Source: Pristionchus mayeri (taxonomy: Eukaryota; Nematoda; Chromadorea; Rhabditida; Neodiplogasteridae). From it: DNA of 64,000 bases. The notes under the pieces are model-generated. The model was not told where the DNA came from and searched no databases. It was given only the letters and a program-made list of their open reading frames with translations. The translations under genes and the position numbers were made by a program. The stretch is from contig BTRK01000003.1 of the NCBI GenBank assembly GCA_036245805.1, positions 35,915,215 through 35,979,214 of the forward strand, given 5' to 3'. Below are positions 1 through 11,568 of the stretch, in pieces (position 1 is the first letter of the stretch; each line of letters begins with the position of its first letter).

Positions 1-728
1 ATGTGAAATATTAATTCCAAACTCGATTTTGTTGATGAGTTGCTCAAAAAGAACAGTTAATATGATTATTGCAAGCATGAATCAAAATCATTACAGACTC
101 TTCGATAACGAATCTGACATCTTCGAAACCTCAAGGTCCACTCACCGGCTTAATTAGCTCTTCCGAATGGCATAACATCACCTGGGATCTCTATCACATC
201 TAAACTCTGCAAACGTCTTGATCTCACAATTGCGAGTACATGTGTGTCATCGATTTTTTAACATGTAAACTGTGATTATGCACGATAAAACATTGCTGAT
301 ATTCGAATTACAAATTACTGTGAATTACCTCTATCAAAGTATTGTACTTTTTTACTCTCTTAAAGGAGGAGCAAAGGTAAAATTCACCTTTTGAAGCTTT
401 CATAGGCACGGCCTAGGTCTCTCCAACGATAAGAAGCTTCGAAATTTTCACATTCATATCTCCATTACGAACAGAGCTATCGGTAGTTGGCGGGGAGCCA
501 AATCAGTAAAGCTCAGGCAACGAGCGAGAGCGCACGCGACTTGAGGAGAGTTCTCCTCTCATTGAAACATATTTCAACCGGGCGCGCGTTTGCTCTTTAA
601 ATCAATAATTCAATTAATTTTCCCAATGCATGATCATTTTGCACAAAAATCCTTCTTCTGAACACGATAAGTTGTTTTGATTTATTGCACGTACTTACAT
701 GTTGAGTAGCACCAGATTGAGAAAGTAA

Positions 729-1493
729 ACATACAGTCGCGCCGGAAAGTCACCGTACACTGTGTGAATTTGTTGTATCTTTTTGCCCAGGAAATGCATC
801 ATTCTGGCTCTCATGATGGATGTATCAAATCCATCGGAGATTATGATCATGGTATCATGGTATGACGTCATCGCATAGTTATTGCGTAGTGATAACGCAA
901 TCAATCTGCACTTTTTCAAAACGGCATTATTCTTACATGGATTTTTTCCTGTTTGCCATACTTTCTGCGATTGGAGATATGACCGAGGCCTACCCAGAAT
1001 AAATTTTTGAAGGTGCTGCTCGGTCGCACATTTACTGCAGCGAAGCTGCAAAAACAGGATCTGAAATTCGGAAGTCGGCTTTTAGAGTAGATAGAGACCC
1101 GTTCAAAACATCAAAATGATCGCCATCATGAGTACACAAGATGCTGAGAATATGAATACGATATCTCATTATTTCCCCTCAGGGCATTAAAAAATCACTC
1201 TTTTGCATGACCATTTTTTGGACATCCATAACTTTACGGAAAAGCTTAGTAAAAATCTGATTTTTATCTGGTAATGTTCAAAATCTATTGAAGAACTGAA
1301 TTCCAACTTTTTAGAGCGTTTGGATATCTTTCCAGCCCGCGGCGTGCGTTTTTAGGAGGTATACTAGGGTCGGGAAACACCCTGTTTACGCACTCTCGTC
1401 GTCTGCACTCTCTCGCCCATAAGGGTAAACAAGGTGTTTCCCGACCCTAGTATACCTCCTAAAAACGCACGCCGCGGGCTGGAAAGATATATA
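729..1493. mobile_element. Half of a long palindromic element, Tc1-like end
   Basis: The left end reads TACAGTCGCGCCGG, resembling the TACAGT ends of Tc1-type transposons. At the right (about 1329-1493) is a near-perfect hairpin: arms of about 60 bases around a loop of about 37 bases. Beyond the right arm of the hairpin the element stops. A second copy at 20151-20856 keeps the same loop in the same orientation but extends to the opposite side. No transposase frame is visible. Confidence 0.7.
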
Positions 1494-1703
1494 CTGTGAT
1501 TGTGCACGATAAAATATTACTGCTATTCGAATTATAAATTACTGTCAATTATCTCAATCATTTTTTCTCATGAATTATTTTTCACAATGCATGATCATTT
1601 TGCGCAAAAACTTGTTTCATTGCACGTACTTACATATTGAGTAGCACCAGATTGATAAAGTAATCACTCTCCTACTAGAGTTCGAGAAACGACACCATGA
1701 TTA

Positions 1704-2379
1704 GAGACCACAAGCCACGCCAACTTTCGGGAATACGAATTCGCTCAAAATCCGCAAGAGCTCCGACAGTCGGAATTCTTAACCAAATTGGACGATCAAA
1801 AGCGATTTCAGTAGCTCTTGGGATCCTTCACAAATGACCACTGGAGCAGCTTAATTAGGCAACTCTAATTAGGTCAGCATACGCTAATTAAAATCAGAAT
1901 AAGCGTAAAATGGGTCATTGTACTCGTGTACAGCTGCTCCACTCGTAGTTTGCAGTTCACATCATTCAAATACATGGCACAAAGCTAGAAAACAGATGGA
2001 TAATTTTCCTGACTGTCGGAATGATTAAAAGATTTCATACAAAAATTTGCAAAAAAATGCAAACCACTTCCATCCGTGCATATTCGAACTTACATGTTTC
2101 GGGCACTAGAGGTAGAACTCTACCAATACACCAATTGAACGACTGTTGGCTTGCGATCAAGAATGATGCATTAACTTGCCCCCTTGCAACGTTTTCACGC
2201 TGCCCCGATTTCGAGCATTTTTCCATTGAGAGCGAGATTATGGTTTTTAGATTATAATTCGGCGCAGGGTTAAGATATCGATCTACATCAAAAAGTATGG
2301 TCTTATTTACACCATTAGGGTTCCATTGGGCACACAAACTGTCTTGTGAGATGGTTTTGGCAAAATGCCTTGTGGTCTC
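1704..2379. mobile_element. Inverted-repeat element with TA duplication
   Basis: GAGACCACAAG at 1704 and its reverse complement ending at 2379 are each flanked by TA. The corresponding place in copy 3 (about 20917) is uninterrupted, so this looks like a 676-bp insertion into copy 1. The inverted ends are only 11 bp and I see no transposase, so this is probably a non-autonomous Tc1/mariner-type element. Confidence 0.5.
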
Positions 2380-3580
2380 TAACCATTATCTGTTCATCCT
2401 TTCTCACCACACAACTGGTCGAGAGAGTGATATGAATGAAGAACTCTTGGTATCGTTTTTCGGACTCTAATGTGGGAACATAATTTTGTTTTTTTCGTAA
2501 AGTATAAGTATAATTAGTCCATTTCATGGCATTGTTTCTAGAAGTTCAGTTCCCACTAAAGAAGTTTTACAAAATCAATAAAATTGATTCATTTTTTGTG
2601 GAAAATGATGTTTTATTTCCTTTTCAAGATAGGCCGATTGAAGTGCAGGAGTTTGAGTTATCATAAGAAATTTATAAACAAATTAGAGAAAATGCATACA
2701 ATACGTTCGAGTTCGAACAAAATTTCACTCATCTTACAATGAAAAGCACATGCAAGACGCAATGGGAACGGAATATGCATCGGCCACGAAACTACGCTTT
2801 CCGAATGTCGGTTACATCTTTCTTTCATCATGCCTTCATATGATGCCTCCCCTATTTTCTGCAGTTATCAGTTCACAATCTCATTCCCCCACGAAAAACG
2901 CACTCAAATCGAGTGAACCCATCACTGATCACGAACGATTCCCACCGTAATCTCGCCCTACGTGAAAGGAAGCAAAGAGTGATCGTGCAGAGAGGGAGGG
3001 GATTCCCCTTATATCGCTTTCTCACGTTCACAGAGAGTCCGCCACGTTTCATCCACATTCATTTGTCTACAATTGGGAGTAAGCAGACAAAAAATGTTTA
3101 GATGATTATGGTTGTAAGGTAAATTATCTAAAAAAACTGAGAGTATGTACTCGTTCTCTCGTGAACAGGAAACGGTATATTGCAGTTGAAATTATGGAAC
3201 AACTTTTGGGCATTCACACGTTTTTAGCTGGATTCGCGGAATTATAGTGAGAAAGTAGCACATAATTCGAAAGTCAGGGTGGGAGAAGCGTTACTTTAAC
3301 GTAGCCGTATTACGCAAATATTCCCGTACCAGGCGTGAGAGCCTGACTCAAAAAATCATCGAGAGTTCCGGCTACAAAACTAGGGAATTGTACATCGTTT
3401 GCTCATTACGCTTTTCAGACAGAAATTGATTCCGATTGTGCGCATCCAACCGTTGTACATTTGTGTCAATGCAGAGCAACAAAAACATAATATTTTGAAA
3501 TCTTTTTACTTGCACATTACGAAGGAAACACTCTCTGCTCAACATAAGAACAATTGCCATATTATCCAGTGAATAATTTA

Positions 3581-5195
3581 ATGTCCCTCAAAGACCACTA
3601 CGGTACTAGGTTCGAGCAGGCCAAGAAGAAAACAACGTGGGAATTTGTTGGCTTGCGAAAGCTTACTGCTTACCCAATTCTTCCCTTCCGCATGTCCGAG
3701 CTGTACGATTTACCAGCAATTTTTCCTGCTTCATTTCGAACAGAAGCCATCAGAGATGCTGTGTGCTTGAACATCAGTTACTTACCCATCTACGCCTTTT
3801 TCTATTGTATCTACTGCAATGCGAGGTTGTGGAGAGACTACAAAGTTTCCGGTCAACTTTATTTTCGAAACGCGAATTCAACTTGCAGAGCACTATCGTT
3901 TTCTCCGTAATCGTTCAGTTCATGTTCACGTTACCTTACATTTCCTTCTATACCCTAATGTCGTTCATTCTCCCGGAAGAGGTTTTCAGCGAAAAATAAT
4001 TAATATACAAGCCTTGTATTCAGGGAATACCCACAACAGTACTCTGGTGTACCGTTATTAAAAGAGGAACATCTACTCTGAACTTCATGTCTTATGGCGC
4101 ACTAATAGTCCATCATGAATCTTTTTTTTTTGAAAAAAATAACACTGATCTTGAGGCAATTGGAATTACGCGTGTGCTCAATATAGTTATTGGCATCAAA
4201 TGCGGGCTAAAAGCTACAATGTTCTTTTTCATGATTTCAAGCTCATTTGGGGTAAGATTTAGCGTGCGCGGAGGAAAAAATTTACAAATGTTCAGGTATA
4301 CGTCTTTGTGATTACACTATTCAACAAGAAGACAGCTCTTGGTAGCGTCTGCTATCCTCTCTTATTCTTCGAGGATAGCCAGCAACAGGTTTCTTTCAAA
4401 TAATATATTTTTCCTACTACATCATTGAACGATAAAATTATCATTTGAAGGAGTAAAACGGAAAAAAAGTTACACATGTTTTGGCAAACCCAAGTTTGAA
4501 ATTGTTCTTTTGTATAATTTTCAATTTTTTTCGCAGATTTACAGTCTCTACACTCTGGGCGTGCCCCTCCTCACTGCGCTCCTTAACATTATCATTGCTG
4601 TGTTTCTACTCCGGATGAAACGGCAGAGAGGTATTCAAATGGATATGAAAATAATGTTTTGCATTTTTCCAGGTGTAAAAAGTAGCAAGGCATATATATG
4701 TGGACGAGCATTCCGTAGCTGTGGGCCTACTCGTACAAAGTCTCATTCCAGCAGTGACCATGACGAGCAAGGCCTTTCGAGGCATGTCCAGTTTCTATGG
4801 TCAGTGACTCATTGCTGCTACGAATAACTAGTCAACATCTAGGAAGAAACAGCTAGATTCAGGTATTCAAGTCTCTTCGTTTCTGAAGGAAGCCGTCGAC
4901 ATTGATGGATTGCTTACAACTGGTCTCAACATAGGTGAGTAGACTGAGTAAATTAATTTTATTGGAAATGGACATCGTAAAATACTGAGCAAAAGTAGTT
5001 AATCCTATACTCTTTATTCAACTCTGAACGGTGTCCATTTATCTAAACAGTTCACTCATAGGTGCTTCCCTCATCTTTATTCGCGCCTTCCGTCGGCAGC
5101 TGATCAACATATGTCGCTGTTCCTCACAACATCGTATCTCATCTATCCGAGATGCAAGCGTTACTGTATCCAGAATGAACGCCAGCGGAAAATAA
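3581..5195 (+). CDS. Seven-transmembrane chemoreceptor, class unclear
   Basis: The eight-exon model is 3581-3844, 3889-3981, 4156-4251, 4296-4388, 4537-4630, 4683-4799, 4863-4934 and 5062-5195. All phases agree and it gives 320 residues. Hydrophobic segments fall in the expected serpentine order: one ending at CNARLWRDYK (exon 1), one after the first intron, then exons 3, 4 and 5, one around LLVQSLIPAV and the last around LLTTGLNIG. The tail is basic and Ser-rich and ends ASGK. The first intron is only 44 bp. The start is uncertain: ATG at 3581 gives a long polar N-terminus, and the ATG at 3692 (MSELYDLP) may be the true one. The acceptors of exons 3 and 6 (TTGAG and AAAAG) are weak. Nematode serpentine receptors sit in chemosensory cilia membranes; the ligand is unknown. 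I could not assign a class. Confidence 0.65.
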
Positions 5196-5225
5196 ACTTT
5201 CCTGCAACATTGCCTGCTATGCTAG

Positions 5226-5337
5226 GGTTTGAAATACGGACCTCCGTCTCTTCATTTCCTACACTCTCTCGGCGGGTCGGCTGGTGAGAGAGAGTGTGTA
5301 GAATGAAGAGAGCTTGGTATCGTTTTTCGAACTCTAC
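5226..5337. repeat. Short hairpin MITE
   Basis: A roughly 110-bp imperfect palindrome whose right end reads CGTTTTTCGAACTCTA, with arms carrying CTCTTCATT and its complement around a GC-rich loop. It belongs to the TAGAGTTCGAGAAACG family also seen at 37113-37221 and 39394-39495. The rest of 5196-5659 shows nothing else. Confidence 0.6.
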
Positions 5338-5659
5338 TGCTAGCGGAATCAGTTACTCTCGGCAAAATATCTGAATAAATGAAAAGCAATAACATGTCTG
5401 AAACTAGATTCTCGGAAAACCATGCGCCAGCCGCCATAGTGTCGATTGAATTGGAGCTTCTTGAATATTTTGTATCTCGGTACCGTTGATGTCTCAGAAT
5501 ATTTGCTTTATCAGAACGACAGAAAATTGGGGAAAACAAGAATCCAACTCAGATCTGTAACAAAGGATGAGGTTCCTATAATTTGTACGACGCAATCAGC
5601 GCAGTGACCTAACGAGTAAATGTAACGAGGTTTTCAGTTAAGCAGTACGAGTCAATCTA

Positions 5660-6921
5660 TCAGGTTGTGAAAAAAGTAATTGTAGATTTTTAAATTTTCG
5701 ATTCTGCAATACCCCGTCTTTGGTTGCCGCCTGTCTATAATATTGTTACTTGTGCTCGTTGAGTGCTCGGATACCCTTTCTATCGCGTGTAGTTTCGAGC
5801 CTACCCAATTGGTATTGAGGCCACAGTATGAAGACAAAGCGACATCGGCAAAATGTTTTACTGAGTACGTTTCGGTCCAGAAATCCATGAAAAGCTAGGA
5901 TAGGGCAAATATTACTCCACATGCGAAAAGTATGGCATACGGATATCATAATGCAATATGTGAACCTGTTACGCTCCGAATGGCCTGTCAGAAAATACAC
6001 TCACTTTTTAACTTGACCCTAACCGCACATCAACAGAAATAATTACTTTTACCGTGCATCCGTAACTATTGATGTATCCATCTCAAATGTAGTGAAGTGA
6101 AAAGCACTTTCCATGGTTAACTTAAAATCGTAGTTAGGTGGGCATACAATACTTCTAGCAAAACATGTAACATTCATCATCCCGACTATGAAATTTGAAC
6201 ATCGAAATTCGTTTATTACAAGTCTTCCATTTTCCAGGGTTGGCGAAAAGCCCTAAATTTTGTGGTTATCTGTTAAAGCTACTCTTTATGTATCAGTATA
6301 CGACTGGGCAAAGTCAGGGGATAGATCCCTTTTGAGGAAATTTATTCATTCACCGTATACCGAAAGTCGAAAATTTGACAATATTGGCCTGTATTCATCA
6401 ATACTGAAAATCTGTTTTCTACAAGTAGAGAAGGGATGAGTTCAAATGTTTCTCTGTGGTATGTAGCACCATAGTGTATAATGGAAGCGCACTTATTTAG
6501 AAACCAATCTGATTGAACCACGAAGCAGGAAACGTTGTCGCTTGATAAGTGTTTATTAGCTGAGGTATTAATTCAGTGATGTGTAAATCGTGGTATGTTG
6601 AGGCAGGAGCGGCGTTAGACCTATTTTTCGAAAGAACTGCACATGTGCTTCTCACTACGATATATGAAAATGTACTGCCCTTTCCCCCACAAAATACGAG
6701 AGAAGGAAATATTTTTAGAAAAGAGTGAAAATATCACATTTGTCAAAACTTGGATTTGCCGGGTATCCTAAAAGCATGAAGCGATTGGAATACATAAATA
6801 TATTGACCAGGTATACCCCTACTATAAGCTATTGAGCCAGCTTGAGATCATAAATGAAAAGAATTTTAGGCGTGCTCAAACATCATGGTCCAAATCTACA
6901 ATTACTTTTTTCACAACCTAA
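5660..6921 (-). mobile_element. Degenerate mariner-type transposon
   Basis: The inverted ends TCAGGTTGTGAAAAAAGTAA (left) and TTAGGTTGTGAAAAAAGTAA (right, read inward) are flanked by TA, and the 1,262-bp length is that of a full mariner. On the minus strand a relic reading frame near the left end finishes DRKGIRALNEHK. The same C-terminus is recognisable in the mariner nested in SRD-B (DRKSIQALNEY near 48310). The start region near 6890 has early stops. It is transposase-derived but dead. Confidence 0.7.
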
Positions 6922-7265
6922 TAGATAACCATGAAAATTCACTTCATTTACGCATATCGTAAACAAATTTGCAAATTTCCTAACAACCGAAATAGTTGCA
7001 CGTAGTTGTGTACTTGATAATTGTAAATCTACAATTTGCACGAAAAAAATCGACGTGCGTAGAGAAGATACGATCAACTCCTCTATCTCTCTGACTGTCT
7101 TACAATTCTCTCACAGTCTAGCTTCCATTTCTCGTCACACAAGATCGGTTCTGATAAAGGCGCTATTGCGAATGGGATCGTCATAGGAAGAAATGATGAA
7201 AGACTTGCAATGAATGAACGTACACTAGATTATGAGGAGACCACTTAATACACCACAAATCGTGC
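6922..7265. other. Intergenic, nothing recognised
   Basis: This is A+T-rich sequence between the mariner relic and copy 2 of the triplicated segment. I see no exon or repeat in it. Confidence 0.4.
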
Positions 7266-7302
7266 CACTAGACTCCGCCTCCTCCATCTCTGAATGGGCA
7301 AG

Positions 7303-7310
7303 TATTTAAA
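7303..7310 (+). promoter_or_regulatory. TATA-like box of copy 2
   Basis: TATTTAAA lies 80 bases upstream of the ATG at 7383. The same motif at 19358 lies 83 bases upstream of the ATG at 19441 in copy 3. Its position is conserved while the surrounding bases have diverged. Confidence 0.5.
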
Positions 7311-7382
7311 AGATGAAAACTGTTCATTGCCACATCCACATCTTCACTTCTCCGAATAACTTCCTAATCTTGCACTTTCAAC

Positions 7383-7425
7383 ATGACCTACTCACCAGAA
7401 TCCACTCTGAAGCTCGTCATTGAGG
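7383..7425 (+). CDS. First exon of an unidentified gene, copy 2
   Basis: The exon starts MTYSPESTLKLVIE and ends at a GG/GTACTT donor. It is identical in sequence to 19441-19483, although the upstream and intron sequences differ in many places, which suggests selection on the coding bases. I could not find exon 2 in either copy, so the product is unknown and the copies may be truncated genes. Confidence 0.5.
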
Positions 7426-8686
7426 GTACTTTTTCGATTCTAAGGTGAAATAATTCTCAACTCGATTCTGTTAGGGAGTTGCTGAACCAAGAACGAATTT
7501 AATGATAATGCATTTGTATCAAAGCCATTATAGACTCTTCGATAACGAATTGGGCATCCCCGAAACCTCAAGGTCCAGTCACCGACGCAATTAGCTCTTC
7601 GGAATGGCATAACGTCACATGGGATCTTTACCATATTTAAATTCAACGACAGTCTCCATCTCATATCAACGTGTACACGCGTGTCATCGATCATTTTTAC
7701 TTGTAAACTTTTCTCATTCTGGACGATAAAATAATACTGCTATTCGAATTACAAATAACAAATTGTCAACATCCGCAACATGTGTATTTCTTCCACCAAA
7801 GTATTTTAGTTTTGTTTCCTTCACACTTGAGAAAGTAAAAAATCAATATCGCTATCATTTTTCCCAATTAATAAGCACTTTGCCAAAGAAACCCTTCGCT
7901 TCTTTGCACGATAGGTTGTATTTCACTTCGAAATTGAGTAACCCACGATTGAGAAAGAAGACAACGGAATGCTATATAGCGGCGCATTTAATATTACGAA
8001 AAATATATCAATACTATGAGAAAGAATTCATTTATTCACATTGTATAGCATAAACACAAATTAAATTTCTACAAATAAAATACGTTCCCACTAGAGTTGG
8101 AGAAAAAATACCACTCCATATTCATTCGCTCTCACCACATGACCCATCGCGAGAGTGAAGGGAATGAATACAGCGTTGTATAGTTCCTCTAAGTTCCCAC
8201 TAACGAAGTTTTACAAAATCAATATTTTTTTAGTTAAAAAATTTGTGTAGAAACGTTTTATTTCATTTTTAAGATATAACGAATAAAGTTCAGGAGATTT
8301 AATTTTCATTAGCATTTTATAGACTAATTAGAGAAAAACAATCTAATATGTTCGATGGCGAACATAGAATACCATTCAGTTTGCTATTAGAAGAGCATGC
8401 GATATGCAATGGGAACGGAATATGTATGGGCCGAGAAAGTTTCCGAATGTCGATTGCGTCTTCTTTCATCATTTCTTCATATGATGTTCCCGTTATTTCT
8501 CTGCTGTTATCAGTCCTCGATCTGATTCTCACACGAAAAATACACTCAAATCGGGTGAACTGATCGCGAACTATTCCCACCGTAATCTCGCCCTACGTGA
8601 AAGGAGGAAAAGAGTGAGCATGCATGACAGAGGGGCTATCCTTATCTCTAGAGTTCGAAATTTGCCGTATCTTTTTTGAACACACT

Positions 8687-9015
8687 TTTCTTGGCAGCAA
8701 AGTGGTAGAATATGGATAGAAGATTAGGAGGAGGGAATTGGTTAGAATAGGAGAGAGGAGACTACAAGGGAGTAGAGGCTCGGCCGATGAGTAACTACCA
8801 AAAGAGAGACGAGCAATAAGACAGAGAGGTCAGCCGATGACCAAACTGAATGTTTACAATAACTGTTCCCCCGAGGAGCCGAGGAACAGGATATAATGTC
8901 CAAGGCACTAAGATACGACTTTATTCCATGGTTTCATTGAGAAGAGAGTGAAGGGATCGCCAGTGAGAGGGGGGACAAGGGGAGGGCGGGGCCTATGAGT
9001 CACCGTGCCGACACA
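8687..9015 (-). repeat. 3' LTR
   Basis: This is the left direct repeat of the LTR element, 329 bp. Immediately inside it the minus strand reads GCCCCCGGGAA, a weak candidate for the polypurine tract. Confidence 0.8.
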
Positions 9016-10047
9016 TTCCCGGGGGCAACAAGAATCAGGAGGCAAAAAAAACGATTAAAAATGAGGTTCGTACAAATTATATGATGCAACATTATATGTG
9101 CACTTGAAAATGGACAACAAAAGGTTGGGATAGAATAAAGGGGTACAAAAAGCAATCGTAGTGAATATCGGGTGGTGATGTGGATTGGATTTCGCTGTAG
9201 GATTCACTGCTCAAGGACAGGGATAGGGTGGGAGGGACCCCCATACGAAATCTTGATGGGGCACCTTTCTCTCCCATCCGATGAGAGTGAACCACTACAG
9301 TTTCTACAAAAAATACGGTAAAGTGTTATGTGAATGGGGGATATACATTAACGATCCGGAGCATATAATAACAGGCCCTAAAAGAGATGCTAACTTGATT
9401 GTTTTAATAAATCTAAGGACGGCGGGGTACGAGGAGGGAGAAGCCACCAACGTGCAATGGCTCTCAACGAATGGGACCTCCCACTGGCTCGGAGCATTTC
9501 TTGACGAGTGTCGACACGGTGCAAGAGTTAACGGAAATATGACAGGGAGGAAACTGTAAAAGAATGAAAAGAATTGGGAGTCATTGAATTTTACAAAAGG
9601 GAAAACTACACATTGATGGTTATTAGGAAATAATGTTAACAATATATATATATATATTTTTTTAATTAAGAGCAAAAACTTCACCGAATGTCGCAATGTC
9701 GCCATTCGTCACAAGCTGTAGATGATTATCTGAATATAGTGGGAACAGGGGCGAGGGAGATTTTTCGACAATTGTTTGTGGAAGACAATCAATTTTTCAG
9801 GGCTTTGGGGTGATATGGTCGTCATGGTGGCGTAAGGAGTGAACTAATCAGGCCTGGGGATATAGTCTGAATGGGGCAGGAATTGGTGGTTGCGAATGGG
9901 GTAACTATCGTTTATGGGCAGAAGTACTAAATTAGAAAATATAGGATAGTAGGGGAACAATGATCGATGATAAATCTATTTCTAGGAATTGCTTTCTATT
10001 TTCTTCCGTTTCGTGGTCCCTGTATCTTTCCTTCTCATTAATTTTCG

Positions 10048-11049
10048 TCAGCCACTGTACAGATGAGATTTCACCACATCGCGGCTTGCTTTCAACCAAA
10101 CGCGCTGTAACGACCTTATCTCTCGGTCTCCTGATTGAAATGCCAAGAGGAAGGAGAAAGTGTAAGGGGGCTGAATGGATAAGGGAAAAGGCTTGTGCTT
10201 GAGAATCCGATTGTATTGATTAGACATAGTATGACCGAATACGATACTATTTTCTGTCAATTGTAGACTCAATGGAAGAGGTGGAGGGCGAGTTGGGTGC
10301 CACTCTGGGGCGAATCTGATCGAAGGGGAGGGCAGGGCTTCAATAATATGGTCAGGTGGGGAGTCGAAATCGACATTTTGGCACAATTTTACGGAGTGTT
10401 CGATTGCGTCAAAAGAAGAATGAATCTGATAAATCTGATTTGAAGAATCGGAGTGATCGGAAACGGTGGCGGGTTTGGATGAATCAGATAAGGAGGGCTG
10501 AATGCCGTTAGAAGGAATGGAATCAGTTGAAAGTTTATGGAAGGATTGAAAAATAATGAGGGGTTTGGGATTTAGCGAAAAAATAAGGCTATTTTTCAGA
10601 CGCGAGAGCTTATGACGAATTGTACGCAACCGAAGAAGGCGCTCGTTGCCCAGATCGAAATTTTCTTTGAGATTTCGCATTTGGGAAAGCATTTCGAATT
10701 TCAATTCAGCAGATATGTGGCTACACAGAGATGCTTCTTCAAGCTGTTTTAATCTAATATCTAGGACTGAACAATTATACCTAAGCTTTTCGATGTAGGT
10801 AATAATTTGGCTGAGTTTCTGGGCGACTTCTTCGCACAAATCTTCACGCGAGGAGTAATCTTGAGGGATGGATTCCTCAGGATTAAGAGAAGCGGGAATC
10901 TCAGTGTATGGGGCAGAAGTGGACAAGAGTGATTTGACAATCTTGCGAATCTTTGTGCAGGAGTGCATGAGTTGGGGAATAGTTGGAGTAATCAAAGGGA
11001 AAGAAGAATGAGAATTAGAAGGGTTCGTAATCGCGGATAGATGCACCAT
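10048..11049 (-). CDS. Gag-like coiled-coil ORF of the LTR element
   Basis: The 333-codon frame has no detectable pol domain. Residues about 60-170 are rich in Leu, Glu and Lys with heptad spacing (EEVAQKLSQIITYIEKL, LKQLEEASL), typical of a multimerising Gag N-terminus. The C-terminal third is Pro/Ser-rich and low in complexity. The first ATG uses the last base of the LTR plus TG of the primer-binding site; initiation at Met28 (MHSCTKIRK) is as likely. A Gag role is inferred from position and coiled coil only; I see no zinc knuckle. Confidence 0.5.
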   Translation of the reverse strand: MVHLSAITNPSNSHSSFPLITPTIPQLMHSCTKIRKIVKSLLSTSAPYTEIPASLNPEESIPQDYSSREDLCEEVAQKLSQIITYIEKLRYNCSVLDIRLKQLEEASLCSHISAELKFEMLSQMRNLKENFDLGNERLLRLRTIRHKLSRLKNSLIFSLNPKPLIIFQSFHKLSTDSIPSNGIQPSLSDSSKPATVSDHSDSSNQIYQIHSSFDAIEHSVKLCQNVDFDSPPDHIIEALPSPSIRFAPEWHPTRPPPLPLSLQLTENSIVFGHTMSNQYNRILKHKPFPLSIQPPYTFSFLLAFQSGDREIRSLQRVWLKASRDVVKSHLYSG

Positions 11050-11369
11050 TTCTCGGCAGCAAGGTGGTAGAATATGGATAGAAGATTAGGAGGAGGGAAT
11101 TGGTTAGAATAGGAGAGAGGAGACTACAAGGGAGTAGAGGCTCAGCCGATGAGTAACTACCAAAAGAGAGACGAGCAATAAGACAGAGAGGTCAGCCGAT
11201 GACCAAACTGAATGTTTACAATAACTGTTCCCCCGAGGAACAGGATATAATGTCCAAGGCACTAAGATACGACTTTATTCCATCGTTTCATTGAGAAGAG
11301 AGTGAAGGGATCATCAGTGAGAGGGGGGACAAGGGGAGGGCGGGGCCTATGAGTCACCGTGCCGACACA
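11049..11369 (-). repeat. 5' LTR
   Basis: This is the right direct repeat, 321 bp, paired with 8687-9015. Downstream on the minus strand comes the TGG of the primer-binding site. Confidence 0.8.
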
Positions 11370-11402
11370 ACACTCTAGATCGGCGGATATGTGAGATAAA
11401 GT

Positions 11403-11568
11403 GTGGAGAATGAATGGAACCCTGAAGGGTTCTTCGACCTCTACTTATCAACACTCGGAAAACCACGCTTCGAAACCGAGAGGAGATTCAATTCAATTCG
11501 TTGTTATTTGTTCGCTCGGTTCCGAAACCTGTACTGTGAAAAACAGTTTCCATCTCTTCCCAGCAAAG
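11403..11568 (+). CDS. Possible exon of unknown gene
   Basis: An open stretch reading EWNPEGFFDLYLSTLGKPRF and continuing into an Arg/Phe-rich part (FARFRNLYCEKQF) ends near a possible donor, AAAG/GTAGAA. The residue make-up looks coding, but no acceptor, partner exon or family was recognised. It starts just beyond the LTR element, which could have split a gene here. Confidence 0.25.

Larger units (their letters stand above)
1..3062 (+). repeat. Copy 1 of a triplicated promoter/first-intron segment
   Basis: Positions 1-715 match 19497-20140 almost base for base, and 2560-3062 match the ends of the other copies near 8200-8640 and 21180-21345. The window opens inside the intron that follows the short first exon of copies 2 and 3, so this copy's own first exon lies to the left. 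The segment is interrupted by a half-palindrome (about 729-1493) and a TA-flanked inverted-repeat element (1704-2379). Positions 268-345 recur at 1494-1560, so the intron is also partly duplicated around the palindrome. No coding exon was found inside it. Confidence 0.75.
7266..8640 (+). repeat. Copy 2 of the triplicated segment
   Basis: It carries the promoter and first exon (7383-7425), then intron sequence matching copies 1 and 3 (7440-7760 versus 1-345 and 19500-19840), and an end region at 8200-8640 matching 2560-3062. It lacks the palindrome, the 200-bp block at about 350-560 and the other insertions of copies 1 and 3, so it is the shortest version. No downstream exon was identified. 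Confidence 0.7.
8682..11374 (-). mobile_element. Non-autonomous LTR retrotransposon
   Basis: Direct repeats at 8687-9015 and 11049-11369 differ by about six substitutions and one 8-bp indel (GAGCCGAG, present on the left only). Their near-identity indicates recent insertion. A 5-bp target duplication ACACT flanks the element at 8682-8686 and 11370-11374. On the minus strand each LTR starts TGTGTCGGCAC and the 5' LTR is followed directly by TGGTGCATCTATCC, the usual TGG start of a tRNA primer-binding site. The interior holds one long frame (10048-11049) and no protease, reverse transcriptase or integrase that I can see. It must therefore be mobilised by a partner, or has lost pol. Confidence 0.8.

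Noticed and set aside
3819..4061. Frame containing ETRIQLAEHYR as an SRA/SRE motif
   Set aside because: It needs two frame changes; the 44-bp intron model uses neither and restores a clean membrane segment.
9304..9705. 133-codon minus-strand frame inside the LTR element as a second ORF
   Set aside because: The sequence is Phe/Ser/Pro-rich with no protease, RT or envelope motif; it looks like a chance frame in the non-coding interior.
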